A stretch of 64,000 nucleotides of DNA from Acidobacteriaceae bacterium (GCA_019240475.1 JAFAYI010000037.1:43494-107493); one strand, 5' to 3'; counted from the stretch's first letter, positions 7,290 through 16,190 are shown. Numbers and translations are program-made. The notes: generated from the sequence alone by a model not told the origin.

Positions 7290-9674
7290 TCAGTGGTTGG
7301 TGTCCTTGGTGTTCTTCGGCTTCTCCTCTTTCTTTTCTGAGGGAGGAGCTTGCCTCGCCGGCGCCGGTGCGGGCTTCGCTTCCGGCCTCGCCGGCGGATT
7401 GGCTGGCCGCGCTTCGGGCGCCGGTCGGTTCGGTGGAGCGCCGTGTGCTGGCTCCGCGGGCCGCTCTGCAGGTCGGGCGGGAGCAGGCTGCGCTGTCGGT
7501 CGCTCCGGTGGCCGTGCAGGCGCCGGTGCCGGCGCTCGCGCGGCAGGGCGCTCCTCGGGCCGCGCCGGAGCCGGCTGCGGTGTCCTTGCCGCCGGTTGTG
7601 CGGGCCGCTCTTCCGGTCTCGCCGATGGCGGCGGGGGTGGGGTTCGCCCTGCTGGTTGTGTAGGCCGCGCTTCGGGTGCCGGCCGTGTCTCGGCAGGCGC
7701 GGGCCGCGTCTCAGCAGCCGGCCGATTCGGAGGCGCCCCATGAGCCGCCGGTTGCGCCGGCCGTGTCTCAGGCGCCGGTCTAGCTTCCGGTCTCGCCGGT
7801 GGAGGTTGCGGAGCTCTCGCTGCGGGCTGAGGCGCAGGTCGCGTCTCCGCAGGAGTTGGCCGCGTGTCGGCAGCTGGACGATTCGGTGGCGCCCCATGAG
7901 CCGCTGGCTGTGCCGGCTCACTCCCGCGTCCCGGCTGAGCTGGCGGTTGCCCGCCTCGCGCCGCCGGTTGATTTTCTGGCGCTCCTGGCCGCCCCGGTCC
8001 CGCTGGCGTTACATGTCCAGGCTGCGGCACTGTGCCGGGCCGCGCCGCTACAACCGGATTCCCTACTCGCGCGCCCGGATGCACCGCTACTGGCCTTGCT
8101 GCTGGCGCGCTCGCCACTCTCACTGCGGGCGCGGCATGCGGCGGAGGCACCGCGCGGCGCATCTCCGCATGGTTCAACGGTTGTCCGCTACTCGCGTGCT
8201 GTTGCAAATATTGCTGCCGTGCTGCAAACGACGCCGGTGGTGCTGGCGGCGTCACCCGAGCCACCACCTGCCGTTGCATCACTTGCGCCGGCGGACGCGC
8301 CGCTGCCCGTCCTCCCGCGGTCGGCGTCAAAGCCTGCCGCGTCGGCGCAACCGGCGGCGCCGTCACGCGCGCTGTCTGGATTCTGGCCACTGCGGCCGCG
8401 GGCACCGGTCTCGCCAATTGCCTTACCGCGCCTCCGCTTGCGAACGCGCTCTGCGGCATCGCGAGCACCGCGTTCGGCGCCCTGGTATTCACAAACGTCT
8501 CGTTGTAAACCGTATGGTTCACATACACCGTGTTGTATACGTTCGTGATATTTACATTCGTCACCCGCGTGTTGTACACGTTCACGTCGCTGAAGTATCT
8601 CTGGCTGCATACATAAGGCGGCGTGTAAACTTCGCCGAATCCTAGCGCCACCCACCCGAGCGATGCGCCTCCGCCGATTCCCACCGAGACTCCAAAGCCC
8701 GACCCTCCGAACCAGGCCACCATAGCCGGCGCATAATACGGGCGGGAACTCGCTACTCGCGGTCCCGGGCACCAGCCCCATCGGCCGCTGATAAACGCCC
8801 AACGTCCGTAATGGAACGGTGCAAAGCCCCAGCTCGTGTCGTCCACCCACGTCCATCCCCAGGGATCCTCCCACATCCAATGACCGTAGTGATACGGCGC
8901 CCACCCCGCTTCTACCTGGCGCGGATACCATACTGGTCCGTAGTCCCCCGACTCTTGCCAATCTCCGTTGTCGTCTAGATCTTCATAGCCGATCACCGAC
9001 GGCGCCACATACCGTTCTGCTGCCAGATGCGCCTCGTGCGCGTCCCTCTGTATGCTCCAATTGTCGAAATCGTCCGGCGCCGGTGCGCTCTCCACGTCGT
9101 ACGAAAGCTGGTCCGTCCCCGATATGTTCGCGCTCTCGTTCTGGTTCAACAGGAACGATTGGCCGCCGCCCGTCACCTGCGCTTCTCCATCCCGAACCAC
9201 TGCGTAACTCCAAGCGCCGTTCGGGTCCACGCGAAACCGGTACGTTCCGTTCTGCAGCAGCGTCACCGCCCCATTCGGCGTGTCCACTTCGAATACCTGG
9301 TCGGAACTGAAATTTCGAAGCCGAATGTACATATCGCCTTCGGTCATCTTCATCTGAACCGCTTGATCGCTCAGGTTCAAGAACCCGAAGCTCGTCTGCG
9401 ATCCCATCCGGATCACAGCCACATCCATGTGCAATTCCGCCTGTGCCCCGGTATCCGTGTATAAATAATCTCCGGTCGTGAACGGACGATTTACCACGGC
9501 CGGCGCCCAATCGTCCACGCCCGCCGGTTCCATCGACACGTTCCCGTTCATGTAGTTCAGCCGCGCTACCCGAGTCGGCGGATCGTCCTGCGCCGCGGCT
9601 CCCCACGCAAACAGCCCAACTAGGCCTGCCGCGATTACCGCTTTCCTTGCCACCCTTCCAAGTGCCTGCACCAT
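7290..9674 (-). CDS. Exported FecR-domain protein with Trp/Gly/Tyr-rich middle and Pro/Ala-rich tail
   Basis: A 794-residue predicted periplasmic or surface protein. A signal peptide covers residues 1-28 (cleavage near AWGAAAQ). Residues 40-200 resemble a FecR domain (YLYTDTGAQAELHM, VDTPNGAVTLLQNGTYRF). Residues 235-350 are very rich in Trp, Gly and Tyr (WYPRQVEAGWAPYHYGHW), as in the DUF6600 family found in Acidobacteria and Proteobacteria. From about 420 to 794 it is low-complexity Pro/Ala/Arg with a Lys/Glu end (EKKEEKPKNTK). GGAGGC precedes the ATG at good spacing. There is no FecI sigma factor or FecA partner nearby, so an iron-signalling role is not supported; an envelope structural or sensing role is more likely. 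It probably follows the PEGA operon, 115 nt upstream. Confidence 0.8.
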   Translation of the reverse strand: MVQALGRVARKAVIAAGLVGLFAWGAAAQDDPPTRVARLNYMNGNVSMEPAGVDDWAPAVVNRPFTTGDYLYTDTGAQAELHMDVAVIRMGSQTSFGFLNLSDQAVQMKMTEGDMYIRLRNFSSDQVFEVDTPNGAVTLLQNGTYRFRVDPNGAWSYAVVRDGEAQVTGGGQSFLLNQNESANISGTDQLSYDVESAPAPDDFDNWSIQRDAHEAHLAAERYVAPSVIGYEDLDDNGDWQESGDYGPVWYPRQVEAGWAPYHYGHWMWEDPWGWTWVDDTSWGFAPFHYGRWAFISGRWGWCPGPRVASSRPYYAPAMVAWFGGSGFGVSVGIGGGASLGWVALGFGEVYTPPYVCSQRYFSDVNVYNTRVTNVNITNVYNTVYVNHTVYNETFVNTRAPNAVLAMPQSAFASGGAVRQLARPVPAAAVARIQTARVTAPPVAPTRQALTPTAGGRAAARPPAQVMQRQVVARVTPPAPPASFAARQQYLQQHASSGQPLNHAEMRRAVPPPHAAPAVRVASAPAARPVAVHPGARVGNPVVAARPGTVPQPGHVTPAGPGRPGAPENQPAARGGQPPAQPGRGSEPAQPAAHGAPPNRPAADTRPTPAETRPAPQPAARAPQPPPARPEARPAPETRPAQPAAHGAPPNRPAAETRPAPAETRPAPEARPTQPAGRTPPPPPSARPEERPAQPAARTPQPAPARPEERPAARAPAPAPARPPERPTAQPAPARPAERPAEPAHGAPPNRPAPEARPANPPARPEAKPAPAPARQAPPSEKKEEKPKNTKDTNH
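7300..8010 (-). repeat. Low-complexity Pro/Ala/Arg-rich coding tract
   Basis: This is the C-terminal third of the FecR-domain gene. Short units such as AHGAPPNRPA, EARPA and ETRPAP recur many times with varying spacing, giving a GC-rich tract with several near-identical 20-30 bp stretches. Length variation between strains would be expected. The tail is likely unfolded and could span or bind peptidoglycan. Confidence 0.7.
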
Positions 9675-9710
9675 GCAGTGGTGCCTCCTTTTCCAGATAG
9701 ATGAGGCCCT

Positions 9711-9747
9711 CCCTGGGGTCGTTACCAGGTATGCCTTTCGCCCTGGT
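9711..9747 (-). promoter_or_regulatory. Leader with three mutually complementary segments upstream of the FecR gene
   Basis: On the minus strand, ACCAGG (9747-9742), CCTGGT (9729-9724) and CCAGG (9716-9712) occur in order. The middle one can pair with either outer one, forming two exclusive hairpins 38 nt before the start codon. This resembles an attenuator or a switching leader. I matched it to no known riboswitch class; chance is a real alternative because the arms are only 5-6 bp. Confidence 0.22.
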
Positions 9748-9789
9748 GTTCTAAATCAAAATTAATTGCCGAAACGCGTATTCGAATTG

Positions 9790-10068
9790 TTATTCGCTCA
9801 GGAAAGCGGTCGTTTTCATGCCCGATATTTCGAAGCTTCGTCGGCACCGCGGATTCTTGCAGGCCGCCTTATCGTCCAACAGCACCATGTAATTCGCGGC
9901 TTTCGCGAACTTGGCGCGGTCTCGCTCGTCGGCTTGCCGCGGCAGCTTGTCCATCTTCCGCCTCACCAGCCATCTCAGCTCATAGCTGTTCGATGTCTTG
10001 CAAAACGGGCAGTTCAGCGTCGCTGGTTTCGTCGTCTGCGATTCCCGGTAAAACGCTCGTTCATCCAC
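9790..10068 (-). CDS. Small zinc-ribbon-like protein of unknown function
   Basis: A 92-residue protein with two cysteine pairs, CPFC near residues 20-23 and CKNPRC near 70-75, spaced as in a zinc ribbon. The middle is charged (RRKMDKLPRQADERDR). It has no signal peptide or membrane segment, so it is probably cytoplasmic. It starts 22 nt after the stop of the PEGA-domain gene and is likely co-transcribed with it. I do not recognise the family; nucleic-acid or protein binding is only a guess from the fold. Confidence 0.65.
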   Translation of the reverse strand: MDERAFYRESQTTKPATLNCPFCKTSNSYELRWLVRRKMDKLPRQADERDRAKFAKAANYMVLLDDKAACKNPRCRRSFEISGMKTTAFLSE

Positions 10069-10090
10069 CCGTTTGTCTTCCTGTTCTCAT

Positions 10091-12064
10091 TTAGCGATTG
10101 GAAAATCGGAAGTTAGAAACTGCGATTTCATCGCTTCCTGGAATGTAAAAACCTACCTTGTCCTGCGTGAAATCCCGCCCCGGGCTAGCCACCGACCCCA
10201 AGTCGCTCCATCCCGTGTCCGGCGTCTTCAAATGCGCGCTGATCGAATCCGGCCTTACAGACAAATCTACCTGCACCCATTCGTTCGATTCTGCGTTGAA
10301 CGGCATCCGAGCCACTTCTATCGATTTGCCGTTTGTGACCTCATGGATAGTCGCGTGCTTGCCGTCCACGGTGAACAGAATATAATTCTCGCCATCCTGG
10401 TAGCCCGCGTACCACTGCAGCTTGCTTTTCTTTAGAAATCCGCCGATGTGCCCCTGCGCGGCAAAGCTATAATGCCCGGCCACTTTCGGCACATGGTACG
10501 CCACAAACCCTCCGCCCTTTCTCACTTGCGACCCCTCCATCTCCATCCCATAGTTCTGGGGCGCCTTTGTATCTGGCGTCGGAGTCGCCGGCGGCGCCGG
10601 CTTATTCTCCGTGATCGCTTTGTCTAACGTCACATCGGGACCCGAAAACACTACTACGTCTCCCGTGTGAAACGATCTCTGAAATTTCTTCGGCAGCGCT
10701 TGCTCCCGCCGCAGCTCGATTGTGTGGTCTCCCGGCTTCACATTCGAAATATTCGCGTTGCCATCCGCTCCAATTACCGCCGCAAGATCTTTGTCTACAT
10801 AAACCATCGTTCCTTGCAGCGCGCCCTTGATCTGTAGCGTCGCTATCTGCGGTATCGGGTCCATGCGGAAATCGACCGGCGTCTCTTCCGCCTTTTTCAC
10901 TGTCACCGATTTCGGCGGTGGGTCCATGAATCCCGCCTTATGCACGCGAATCGTGTAGTCGCCCACCTTCAGCGGAATTCGCACCTGCCCCTGATCTGTC
11001 TTCCGCCGGTAAAGCGCGTCGTCGATGTAAACGTCCGCGTTGTCCTGCCCCGCGCTCACCACTACCGTTCCCGCGTTCGGGTCGCTCTTCACGTAAACCG
11101 TTAACGCAGGCGCGGGCGTATAAGTCAGCACAAAACGCTGCCGGTCCTTGCCCTGCGTCACCTGTAGCTCGTGATCCACTTTGCCCAAATCGTCCAGCGT
11201 AAGCCCATCCGCGCCCACTTGCCCCGCCGGCTTCCCATCCAACGCCACTTCGGAATTATCCGCGTTCGTCACCAGGCGCGCCTTGCCTCCTTCTCCCGAT
11301 ACCAGCACCGCCATCGCGTTGTTTGCCGACGGAATGCTCACAATGCGCGGCGCCGATTTCTCCGCTACATCGAATGTGAACGCCGCGTTCCCGCTCCGCC
11401 CCACCACCTTGATCGAATGCTGCCCCGGCTGCAAGTCGTCGAGCACCAGCTCGCCATCTTTCAGGTCCCGCGGCTCCCCGTCGTCGATCGTCACCGTCCC
11501 CGGCACCAGGTCCGTATACAACCGCAGCGTCGGCGCGCTTGGCGCCGCCGGGGTGGCCGCGGCATTTTCAGCCGGAGCTTTGCCTCCCGCATTGGTCTGC
11601 TGTGCTGTCTGCTGCGCCGCGTTTTCTGTTGACGGAAAGTTGACCTTTCTCGCCGCTTGCACCAACACAATGAACGCCGCAAGCAGCAGCGCCGTCAGAA
11701 ACAGTGCTATGTAAGTGGCCCGCTGCCAAGTCTTGGCGTCGACCTGCGGCACTTCGGGTGAGATCTCCGCCGCATCGTCTGCGGGTTCCGCCAGTTCGCG
11801 CTCTCGGGAACGCCTCGCGTGCGGTCTCTCTTCCGTCGACGCTGGCGCCGCGCTTTGCTGCCCGCCGCGCGCCCGTTCGATGATCTCTTCCTGCAGGTCC
11901 GCTATGAATAGTTGTAGATCGAAGTCGTCCGGATTCGCTCTCCGGATTGTTTGCACTCGCTCGTAACACCGCCGCAGGTGATCGACCGAGATAGAGTGTC
12001 GCGCCTCTGCCTGGATCTGCTTCAACTCATCCAGGGCGGTATACGTATGCTGAGACCGATCCAC
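10091..12064 (-). CDS. PEGA-domain membrane protein
   Basis: A 657-residue protein with a cytoplasmic N-terminus of about 130 residues, one transmembrane helix near 132-154 (YIALFLTALLLAAFIVLV) and a long extracytoplasmic part. The part after the helix begins with an Ala/Gln/Pro linker and then several beta-rich units of PEGA type (ADVYIDDALYRRKTDQGQ, TIRVHKAGFMDPP). The C-terminal 130 residues resemble a LamG/DUF1080-like jelly roll (WYAGYQDGENYILF, VSNFRFSNR at the end). PEGA proteins usually sit at the cell surface or contact peptidoglycan. The N-terminus has no recognisable kinase domain, although PEGA is often fused to one in this phylum. The small zinc-ribbon-like gene follows 22 nt downstream. 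Confidence 0.8.
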   Translation of the reverse strand: MDRSQHTYTALDELKQIQAEARHSISVDHLRRCYERVQTIRRANPDDFDLQLFIADLQEEIIERARGGQQSAAPASTEERPHARRSRERELAEPADDAAEISPEVPQVDAKTWQRATYIALFLTALLLAAFIVLVQAARKVNFPSTENAAQQTAQQTNAGGKAPAENAAATPAAPSAPTLRLYTDLVPGTVTIDDGEPRDLKDGELVLDDLQPGQHSIKVVGRSGNAAFTFDVAEKSAPRIVSIPSANNAMAVLVSGEGGKARLVTNADNSEVALDGKPAGQVGADGLTLDDLGKVDHELQVTQGKDRQRFVLTYTPAPALTVYVKSDPNAGTVVVSAGQDNADVYIDDALYRRKTDQGQVRIPLKVGDYTIRVHKAGFMDPPPKSVTVKKAEETPVDFRMDPIPQIATLQIKGALQGTMVYVDKDLAAVIGADGNANISNVKPGDHTIELRREQALPKKFQRSFHTGDVVVFSGPDVTLDKAITENKPAPPATPTPDTKAPQNYGMEMEGSQVRKGGGFVAYHVPKVAGHYSFAAQGHIGGFLKKSKLQWYAGYQDGENYILFTVDGKHATIHEVTNGKSIEVARMPFNAESNEWVQVDLSVRPDSISAHLKTPDTGWSDLGSVASPGRDFTQDKVGFYIPGSDEIAVSNFRFSNR

Positions 12065-12148
12065 TGAACCGGAATCTCTCCAGTGAGAATTATAGCGAGC
12101 AAGCTGAAGTCATACCGGCCCCGTGCGTAGTTAAATTCGTAAAACTGT

Positions 12149-12715
12149 TCACTTGTGCTGCAGTTCCCAGTCGTATGCGATTGCCGTATCGTTGTACGGA
12201 ATGCGGCCTTCGTCTTTCGGATCGTAATTCCGATCCGTAACATAGATCAACATCGACGGCTGCTCGCCGATCACCTTGTACCCGTGCGCTACGCCCGGCG
12301 GAATCAAGACCTGCCAAGGCCTCAGCGCTCCGACATACAAAGTATTCTTCGCTCCAAACGTACTCGAGCCGCGACGCATGTCCACTAACGCCACCTGCAG
12401 CAGTCCGGCGGCCGCCACCCAGTAATCGGTCTGAAACTTATGATAATGAAACGCCTTGATAATTCCCGGATAATTCAACGCTGCTGAAACCTGCGTCGTC
12501 GCTGCCGGAAAGCCGGCTACCAGCCCTTGCCCTATCCGCGCGACCTCCAGAAAATATCCGCGGTCGTCCGGCCACAACGCAAACGGCCGGATCTCCACTC
12601 CCGCGATCAGATCCGCGCTGGTCGGCGATAAAATGACCTTCCCGATTCCCGCCTCCGCGGTCGGAATCGCAATCTCGGTTCCCGACTCCAAAACACCCAG
12701 CGCCACCGCGCTCAT
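12149..12715 (-). CDS. rfbC: dTDP-4-dehydrorhamnose 3,5-epimerase family protein (RmlC-like)
   Basis: A 188-residue cupin-type sugar-nucleotide enzyme. The start is placed at the ATG whose first bases overlap the rfbA stop (ATGA, 4 nt), which implies coupled translation; upstream in-frame starts would lie inside rfbA. RmlC landmarks are visible: FHYH near residue 76, VALVDMRRGSSTFG, and IPPGVAHGY. The segment after the active-site His reads KFQTDYWV, whereas classic RmlC has a Q-x-K-L-V stretch with a conserved Lys; that Lys appears replaced here. It may therefore be a related epimerase or isomerase rather than a true rhamnose enzyme. No rmlB or rmlD is in the window. Confidence 0.8.
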   Translation of the reverse strand: MSAVALGVLESGTEIAIPTAEAGIGKVILSPTSADLIAGVEIRPFALWPDDRGYFLEVARIGQGLVAGFPAATTQVSAALNYPGIIKAFHYHKFQTDYWVAAAGLLQVALVDMRRGSSTFGAKNTLYVGALRPWQVLIPPGVAHGYKVIGEQPSMLIYVTDRNYDPKDEGRIPYNDTAIAYDWELQHK

Positions 12716-13476
12716 TTGCGAATCTCTCTCCCTGCGGCTGCAAGCGCCGGCGCCCGTTTGTGCGTCGTGCCATGCACCAGTTGTGCCGCTCGTAAAAGCG
12801 AGTCGAACGTGCCGGCGTCCGTCCACCAGCCGTTCAGGTAATTGAACGTCATCGTGCCTTCCTGAATGTATCCGTTGTTGACGTCCGTGATCTCAAGCTC
12901 TCCGCGGGCTGATGGCTTCAATGTCCTCGTCTTGTCGAAGACTGTGCCGTCGTACATATAAATTCCCGTCACCGCGTAACTCGATTTCGGCCGCGCCGGC
13001 TTTTCCTCGATCCCCACAATTCGGTCTCCCTCAATTTCCGCCACTCCGAAACGTTCGGCGTCTGCAACCTCTTTGAGCAGGATCTTCGCGCCGCGCTCCT
13101 GCCCCTCGAAATCGCGCACCGCCTCTTTGATCGATCCCTCGATGATGTTGTCCCCTAGAATCACGCATATCTTCTTTCCCTCCGCGAAGTGCTCCGTCAG
13201 CGCCAGCGCCTCGGCAATGCCCCCTTCGCCCTCCTGATACGTGTAGTTGATATGCTTCAACCCGAACTCTTTCCCATTCGCGAGCAGGCGCAGAAAATCG
13301 CCCGAGTTCCGTCCCCCGGTCACAATCATCAGGTCCGTGATTCCCGCCTCCACCAAAGTCTGAATCGGGTAATAAATCATCGGCTTGTCGAAAATCGGCA
13401 AGAGATGTTTGTTAGTGATCTTCGTTAGCGGAAATAGCCGGCTGCCGGTCCCCCCGGCCAATACGATACCCTTCAT
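12712..13476 (-). CDS. rfbA: Glucose-1-phosphate thymidylyltransferase
   Basis: A 254-residue sugar-nucleotide transferase making dTDP-glucose from dTTP and glucose-1-phosphate in the cytoplasm. The nucleotide-binding signature GGTGSRLFPLT is at residues 8-18, followed by NKHLLPIFDKPMIYYPI, the Asp of ILGDNI, EEKP, and GWWTDAGTFDSL. It is shorter than enterobacterial RmlA (about 290 residues) at the C-terminus and matches the short form seen in many other bacteria. GAGG lies just upstream of the ATG. It is translationally coupled to rfbC. Confidence 0.9.
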   Translation of the reverse strand: MKGIVLAGGTGSRLFPLTKITNKHLLPIFDKPMIYYPIQTLVEAGITDLMIVTGGRNSGDFLRLLANGKEFGLKHINYTYQEGEGGIAEALALTEHFAEGKKICVILGDNIIEGSIKEAVRDFEGQERGAKILLKEVADAERFGVAEIEGDRIVGIEEKPARPKSSYAVTGIYMYDGTVFDKTRTLKPSARGELEITDVNNGYIQEGTMTFNYLNGWWTDAGTFDSLLRAAQLVHGTTHKRAPALAAAGREIRK

Positions 13477-13554
13477 AAAACCTCGATGTTAGCAATGTTT
13501 CGGATGTTGCCAGCCTGGATTCTTCGCCAGCCGGACCCTCGCGCCCGTGCGTGC

Positions 13555-13821
13555 TCAATCCAGCTTCAGCGTCGAACGTGGATCGGGTTGCGCCGCCCGC
13601 GGTCCTCTGGTTTTCAGTCTCCGGCTTACCTGCCGCAGAGTCAGCAGTAGAATCGCTGCCGCAATTGCGCCCCGAGAGAAAAACCGCGGCGGAGCCGAGC
13701 TGTTCAATCCCACTATCAACAGCACCACCAACACCAGCCCGATCCCGGCCGTCCATAACATCAGCGAGAAACGCAGCGCCGCCTTACGCTCTTGCTCGGC
13801 GCGTCGCTCGTACTTGTTCAT
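13555..13821 (-). CDS. Small two-helix membrane protein
   Basis: An 88-residue protein with a charged N-terminus (MNKYERRAEQERKAALRF), a transmembrane helix at about 21-42 (WTAGIGLVLVVLLIVGL) and a second hydrophobic segment near 51-63 (GAIAAAILLLTL), ending in a basic tail. No family is recognised. It lies 78 nt upstream of rfbA on the same strand and divergent from the response regulator. The membrane location is clear; the function is unknown. Confidence 0.6.
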   Translation of the reverse strand: MNKYERRAEQERKAALRFSLMLWTAGIGLVLVVLLIVGLNSSAPPRFFSRGAIAAAILLLTLRQVSRRLKTRGPRAAQPDPRSTLKLD

Positions 13822-13951
13822 CGCCGTCGTTCCTAGCGTACATCACTTCGTGCATCCTCACAATTCAACGCCATTTCACGCATCTGTAACAGACTTGTCA
13901 CACTCGCTCGGTTACTCTGAGCCTAAGGGATACTTCCAGTCCACTATTCGC

Positions 13952-14674
13952 ATGCGCAAAATTGCTCTCATCGAAGACGACGCCGATCTCTACGCACTTG
14001 TAAAATACAACCTTGAAAAGGAAGGGTTTGCGGTCGTAGGCGGCCACACCGGTCGGGGCGTGGTCGAGTTTTGCCGAAGAGAACGCCCGGATCTTCTTCT
14101 GCTCGACATCATGTTGCCCGATTCCGACGGCCTCGATATCTGCAAAGGCATCCGCCAGCACCCCGAGCTCGCGCACATCCCGGTCATTTTTCTCACCGCC
14201 CGAGCCTCTGAGACCGACCGCATCGTCGGCCTCGAGCTCGGCGCCAACGATTACATCGTCAAGCCGTTCTTCATTCGCGAACTGATCGCCCGCATTAAGA
14301 TTCAGTTTCGCGGGCAGGCCAGCGCTACTCGCGTCTTAAAGGCCGGCAAGTTGGAGCTTGATCGCAGCAGTTGCGAAGTGCGCCTCAATGGCGCTGCCCT
14401 CACCCTCACCGCCACTGAATTCCGGCTCCTCGAATTTCTCATGAGCCGCCCCGGCGTCGTCTTCAGCCGCGAGCAGTTGCTCGACGCCGTCTGGGGTCAC
14501 GATCGCGCCGTCACCGATCGCACCGTCGATGTCTATATCCTTCGCCTGCGCCAGAAAGTCGAAGCCGATCCCGCAAACCCGCTCATCATCCGCTCGGTGC
14601 GCGGCTTCGGCTATAGCTTTAACAACTCCCGCGCCCAGCTCGAATCGGAGCAGCAGGCCGCCGTCGCCCAGTAG
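13952..14674 (+). CDS. Winged-helix response regulator (OmpR/PhoB type)
   Basis: A 240-residue two-component regulator. The receiver domain (1-120) has the acidic pair Glu9/Asp10/Asp11, the phosphoacceptor Asp52 (LLLDIMLPD), Thr near 82 (FLTARA) and the Lys of IVKPF. The C-terminal winged helix (about 135-230) carries LTATEFRLLEFLM, DRTVDVYILRLRQK and IRSVRGFGY, typical of PhoB-like DNA binders. An earlier in-frame start exists 405 nt upstream, but it would add sequence rich in Arg, Ser and Pro unlike any receiver, so the ATG at 13952 is chosen. No histidine kinase gene is adjacent, so it is an orphan in this window. Confidence 0.9.
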   Translation: MRKIALIEDDADLYALVKYNLEKEGFAVVGGHTGRGVVEFCRRERPDLLLLDIMLPDSDGLDICKGIRQHPELAHIPVIFLTARASETDRIVGLELGANDYIVKPFFIRELIARIKIQFRGQASATRVLKAGKLELDRSSCEVRLNGAALTLTATEFRLLEFLMSRPGVVFSREQLLDAVWGHDRAVTDRTVDVYILRLRQKVEADPANPLIIRSVRGFGYSFNNSRAQLESEQQAAVAQ

Positions 14675-14689
14675 TCCGGGCCACCCGGC

Positions 14690-16060
14690 CTATTCATTCG
14701 GCGGCGTGTCGCTATCGTGGCGCTCCGCCCGAACCTTCACCTCAAACACCACGCCGCATCCGCCGCCGCACAACCCCGTAGGCCCTGTCACGTCGCCGCC
14801 GAATTCCGTGCTGCCGTAAATGTTGCCTTCTTCGTCGCCCGTCAACCCCGCATCCGCCACGCCTCCGTCCGCTTCGCCCGTGAACGTATAAACAACGCGC
14901 TTCTTGCCCGCCTGGTTCAGCTCGAACACCTCTCCGCAACCGAATCCGAAACAGTCGCTCACTTCCCCCCCGTAATACGTCACGCCATAGAGCTTGTGAT
15001 CCAGGCGAAACAAGCGTCCCGTCGGAATCTCGCCATCCTGCGCGCCCGCGAACGTATAGAGCACGCTCTCTTTCCCATTACGGTCGATCTTGTAAACCAC
15101 GCCGCATCCGAACGATCCGCAATACTGCCCCGTGTTGCCCCCTGATCCAGCGTTCCCATACAGGTTTCCGTCCTCGTCCCGTATCAGGCTCGCTGTGGGC
15201 GCTGCTCCATCCGGCGCGCCCTGAAACGCATAGATCACCGCTTGCTTCCCGCTCCGGTCGATCTTGTAAACTACCCCGCACCCTTCGCCGAAGCAACTGC
15301 CTGGCGCTCCGCCTTGCCGCGTCGTCCCGTACAAATTGCCTTTGTCGTCCCGTATCAGCCCCGAAAACGGCCCGCCTCCATCCGTTCCTCCCGTGAAGCT
15401 GTAGACAATCGTTTCTTTCCCGTCGTTATCCAGCTTGTACACCGTACCCGAACCGTATTCACCTCCATCGGGAGTTGTCCCATATAGGCTTCCCCATTCG
15501 TCCCGCACCAGCCCTGCCGCTGGATTTCGCCCGTCTGCATCGCCTTGGAAGGTATAAACCACGCTTTCGTTCCCATGCCGGTCTATCTTGAATACCACTC
15601 CACAACCAAATCCGCCGCAAGACCCGCCGGTAAACCCGCCGCCCGTCGTTGTGCCATATAAGTTCCCGTCATCATCGCGCGCCAGGCTCGATACCGGAAA
15701 CATTCCGTCCGGAGTTCCCGTGAACGCATGCAGCACCGTTTGTTTTCCCGCTTTGTCCAGCTTGTACGCCACGCCGCATCCGTATTCGCCGCACGTGCTG
15801 AATTCGCCTCCCGATTCGTAGCCTCCATACGGCGCGGTCCCGTACAGATTCCCCTCGCGGTCCCGTATCACATATTTGTCGTAAGGTAATAGCGTATTGT
15901 ATTCCGAGCCATCGCCTTCACCGGTGAATGTGTACAGAACCTTGTAAGCCGGAGTTGTTGCTACGCTCCCTTCCTGCCCATGTGCTGCCAACACCGCGCC
16001 GAAAAACCCGACCCCCGTTAACAATCCGCCTACTAAGTGCGCCTGCGCTCTGTGTAACAT
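14690..16060 (-). CDS. Exported GloVer-type tandem-repeat protein
   Basis: A 456-residue exported protein with a signal peptide (residues 1-29, ending AAHGQ) followed by seven repeats of about 50-60 residues. Each unit has YxFxGxxDG, an Asp/Gly-rich turn, [GN]LYG and a closing hydrophobic strand such as VVYKIDRxGK, predicting a beta-propeller-like fold. Most units have a Cys pair with GCG as the second element, suggesting disulphides or metal binding. This is the choice-of-anchor GloVer group, abundant in Acidobacteria, of unknown function. It ends 15 nt from the convergent response-regulator stop, where a short CCGGG/CCCGG hairpin sits at 14676-14688. Confidence 0.82.
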   Translation of the reverse strand: MLHRAQAHLVGGLLTGVGFFGAVLAAHGQEGSVATTPAYKVLYTFTGEGDGSEYNTLLPYDKYVIRDREGNLYGTAPYGGYESGGEFSTCGEYGCGVAYKLDKAGKQTVLHAFTGTPDGMFPVSSLARDDDGNLYGTTTGGGFTGGSCGGFGCGVVFKIDRHGNESVVYTFQGDADGRNPAAGLVRDEWGSLYGTTPDGGEYGSGTVYKLDNDGKETIVYSFTGGTDGGGPFSGLIRDDKGNLYGTTRQGGAPGSCFGEGCGVVYKIDRSGKQAVIYAFQGAPDGAAPTASLIRDEDGNLYGNAGSGGNTGQYCGSFGCGVVYKIDRNGKESVLYTFAGAQDGEIPTGRLFRLDHKLYGVTYYGGEVSDCFGFGCGEVFELNQAGKKRVVYTFTGEADGGVADAGLTGDEEGNIYGSTEFGGDVTGPTGLCGGGCGVVFEVKVRAERHDSDTPPNE

Positions 16061-16190
16061 CCAATATCCCCTCTTCTCGCCGTGTTTCTCCCGGCCGCTA
16101 ACTTCGGCTCGTTTATTCTATAAGCGAACTCCCTCTGCTGCACAGGTCAAGACAATCATTTAGTACCAGTGCTGATACCGTGGGTTTGTC

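Noticed and set aside
7350..8645. 431-codon plus-strand open frame, Arg-rich
   Set aside because: It is antisense to the FecR-domain gene, consists of Arg/Cys/Pro low complexity and has no domain; it arises from GC-rich complementary codons.
9675..9789. c-di-GMP (GEMM) riboswitch
   Set aside because: GGCGAAAGGCA looked suggestive, but the conserved GEMM tetraloop-receptor and CAAAGCC elements are not in order, so only a generic hairpin is claimed.
13547..13951. Longer start for the response regulator
   Set aside because: The added N-terminus is Arg/Ser-rich and overlaps the divergent small membrane gene; the receiver domain begins exactly at the ATG 13952.
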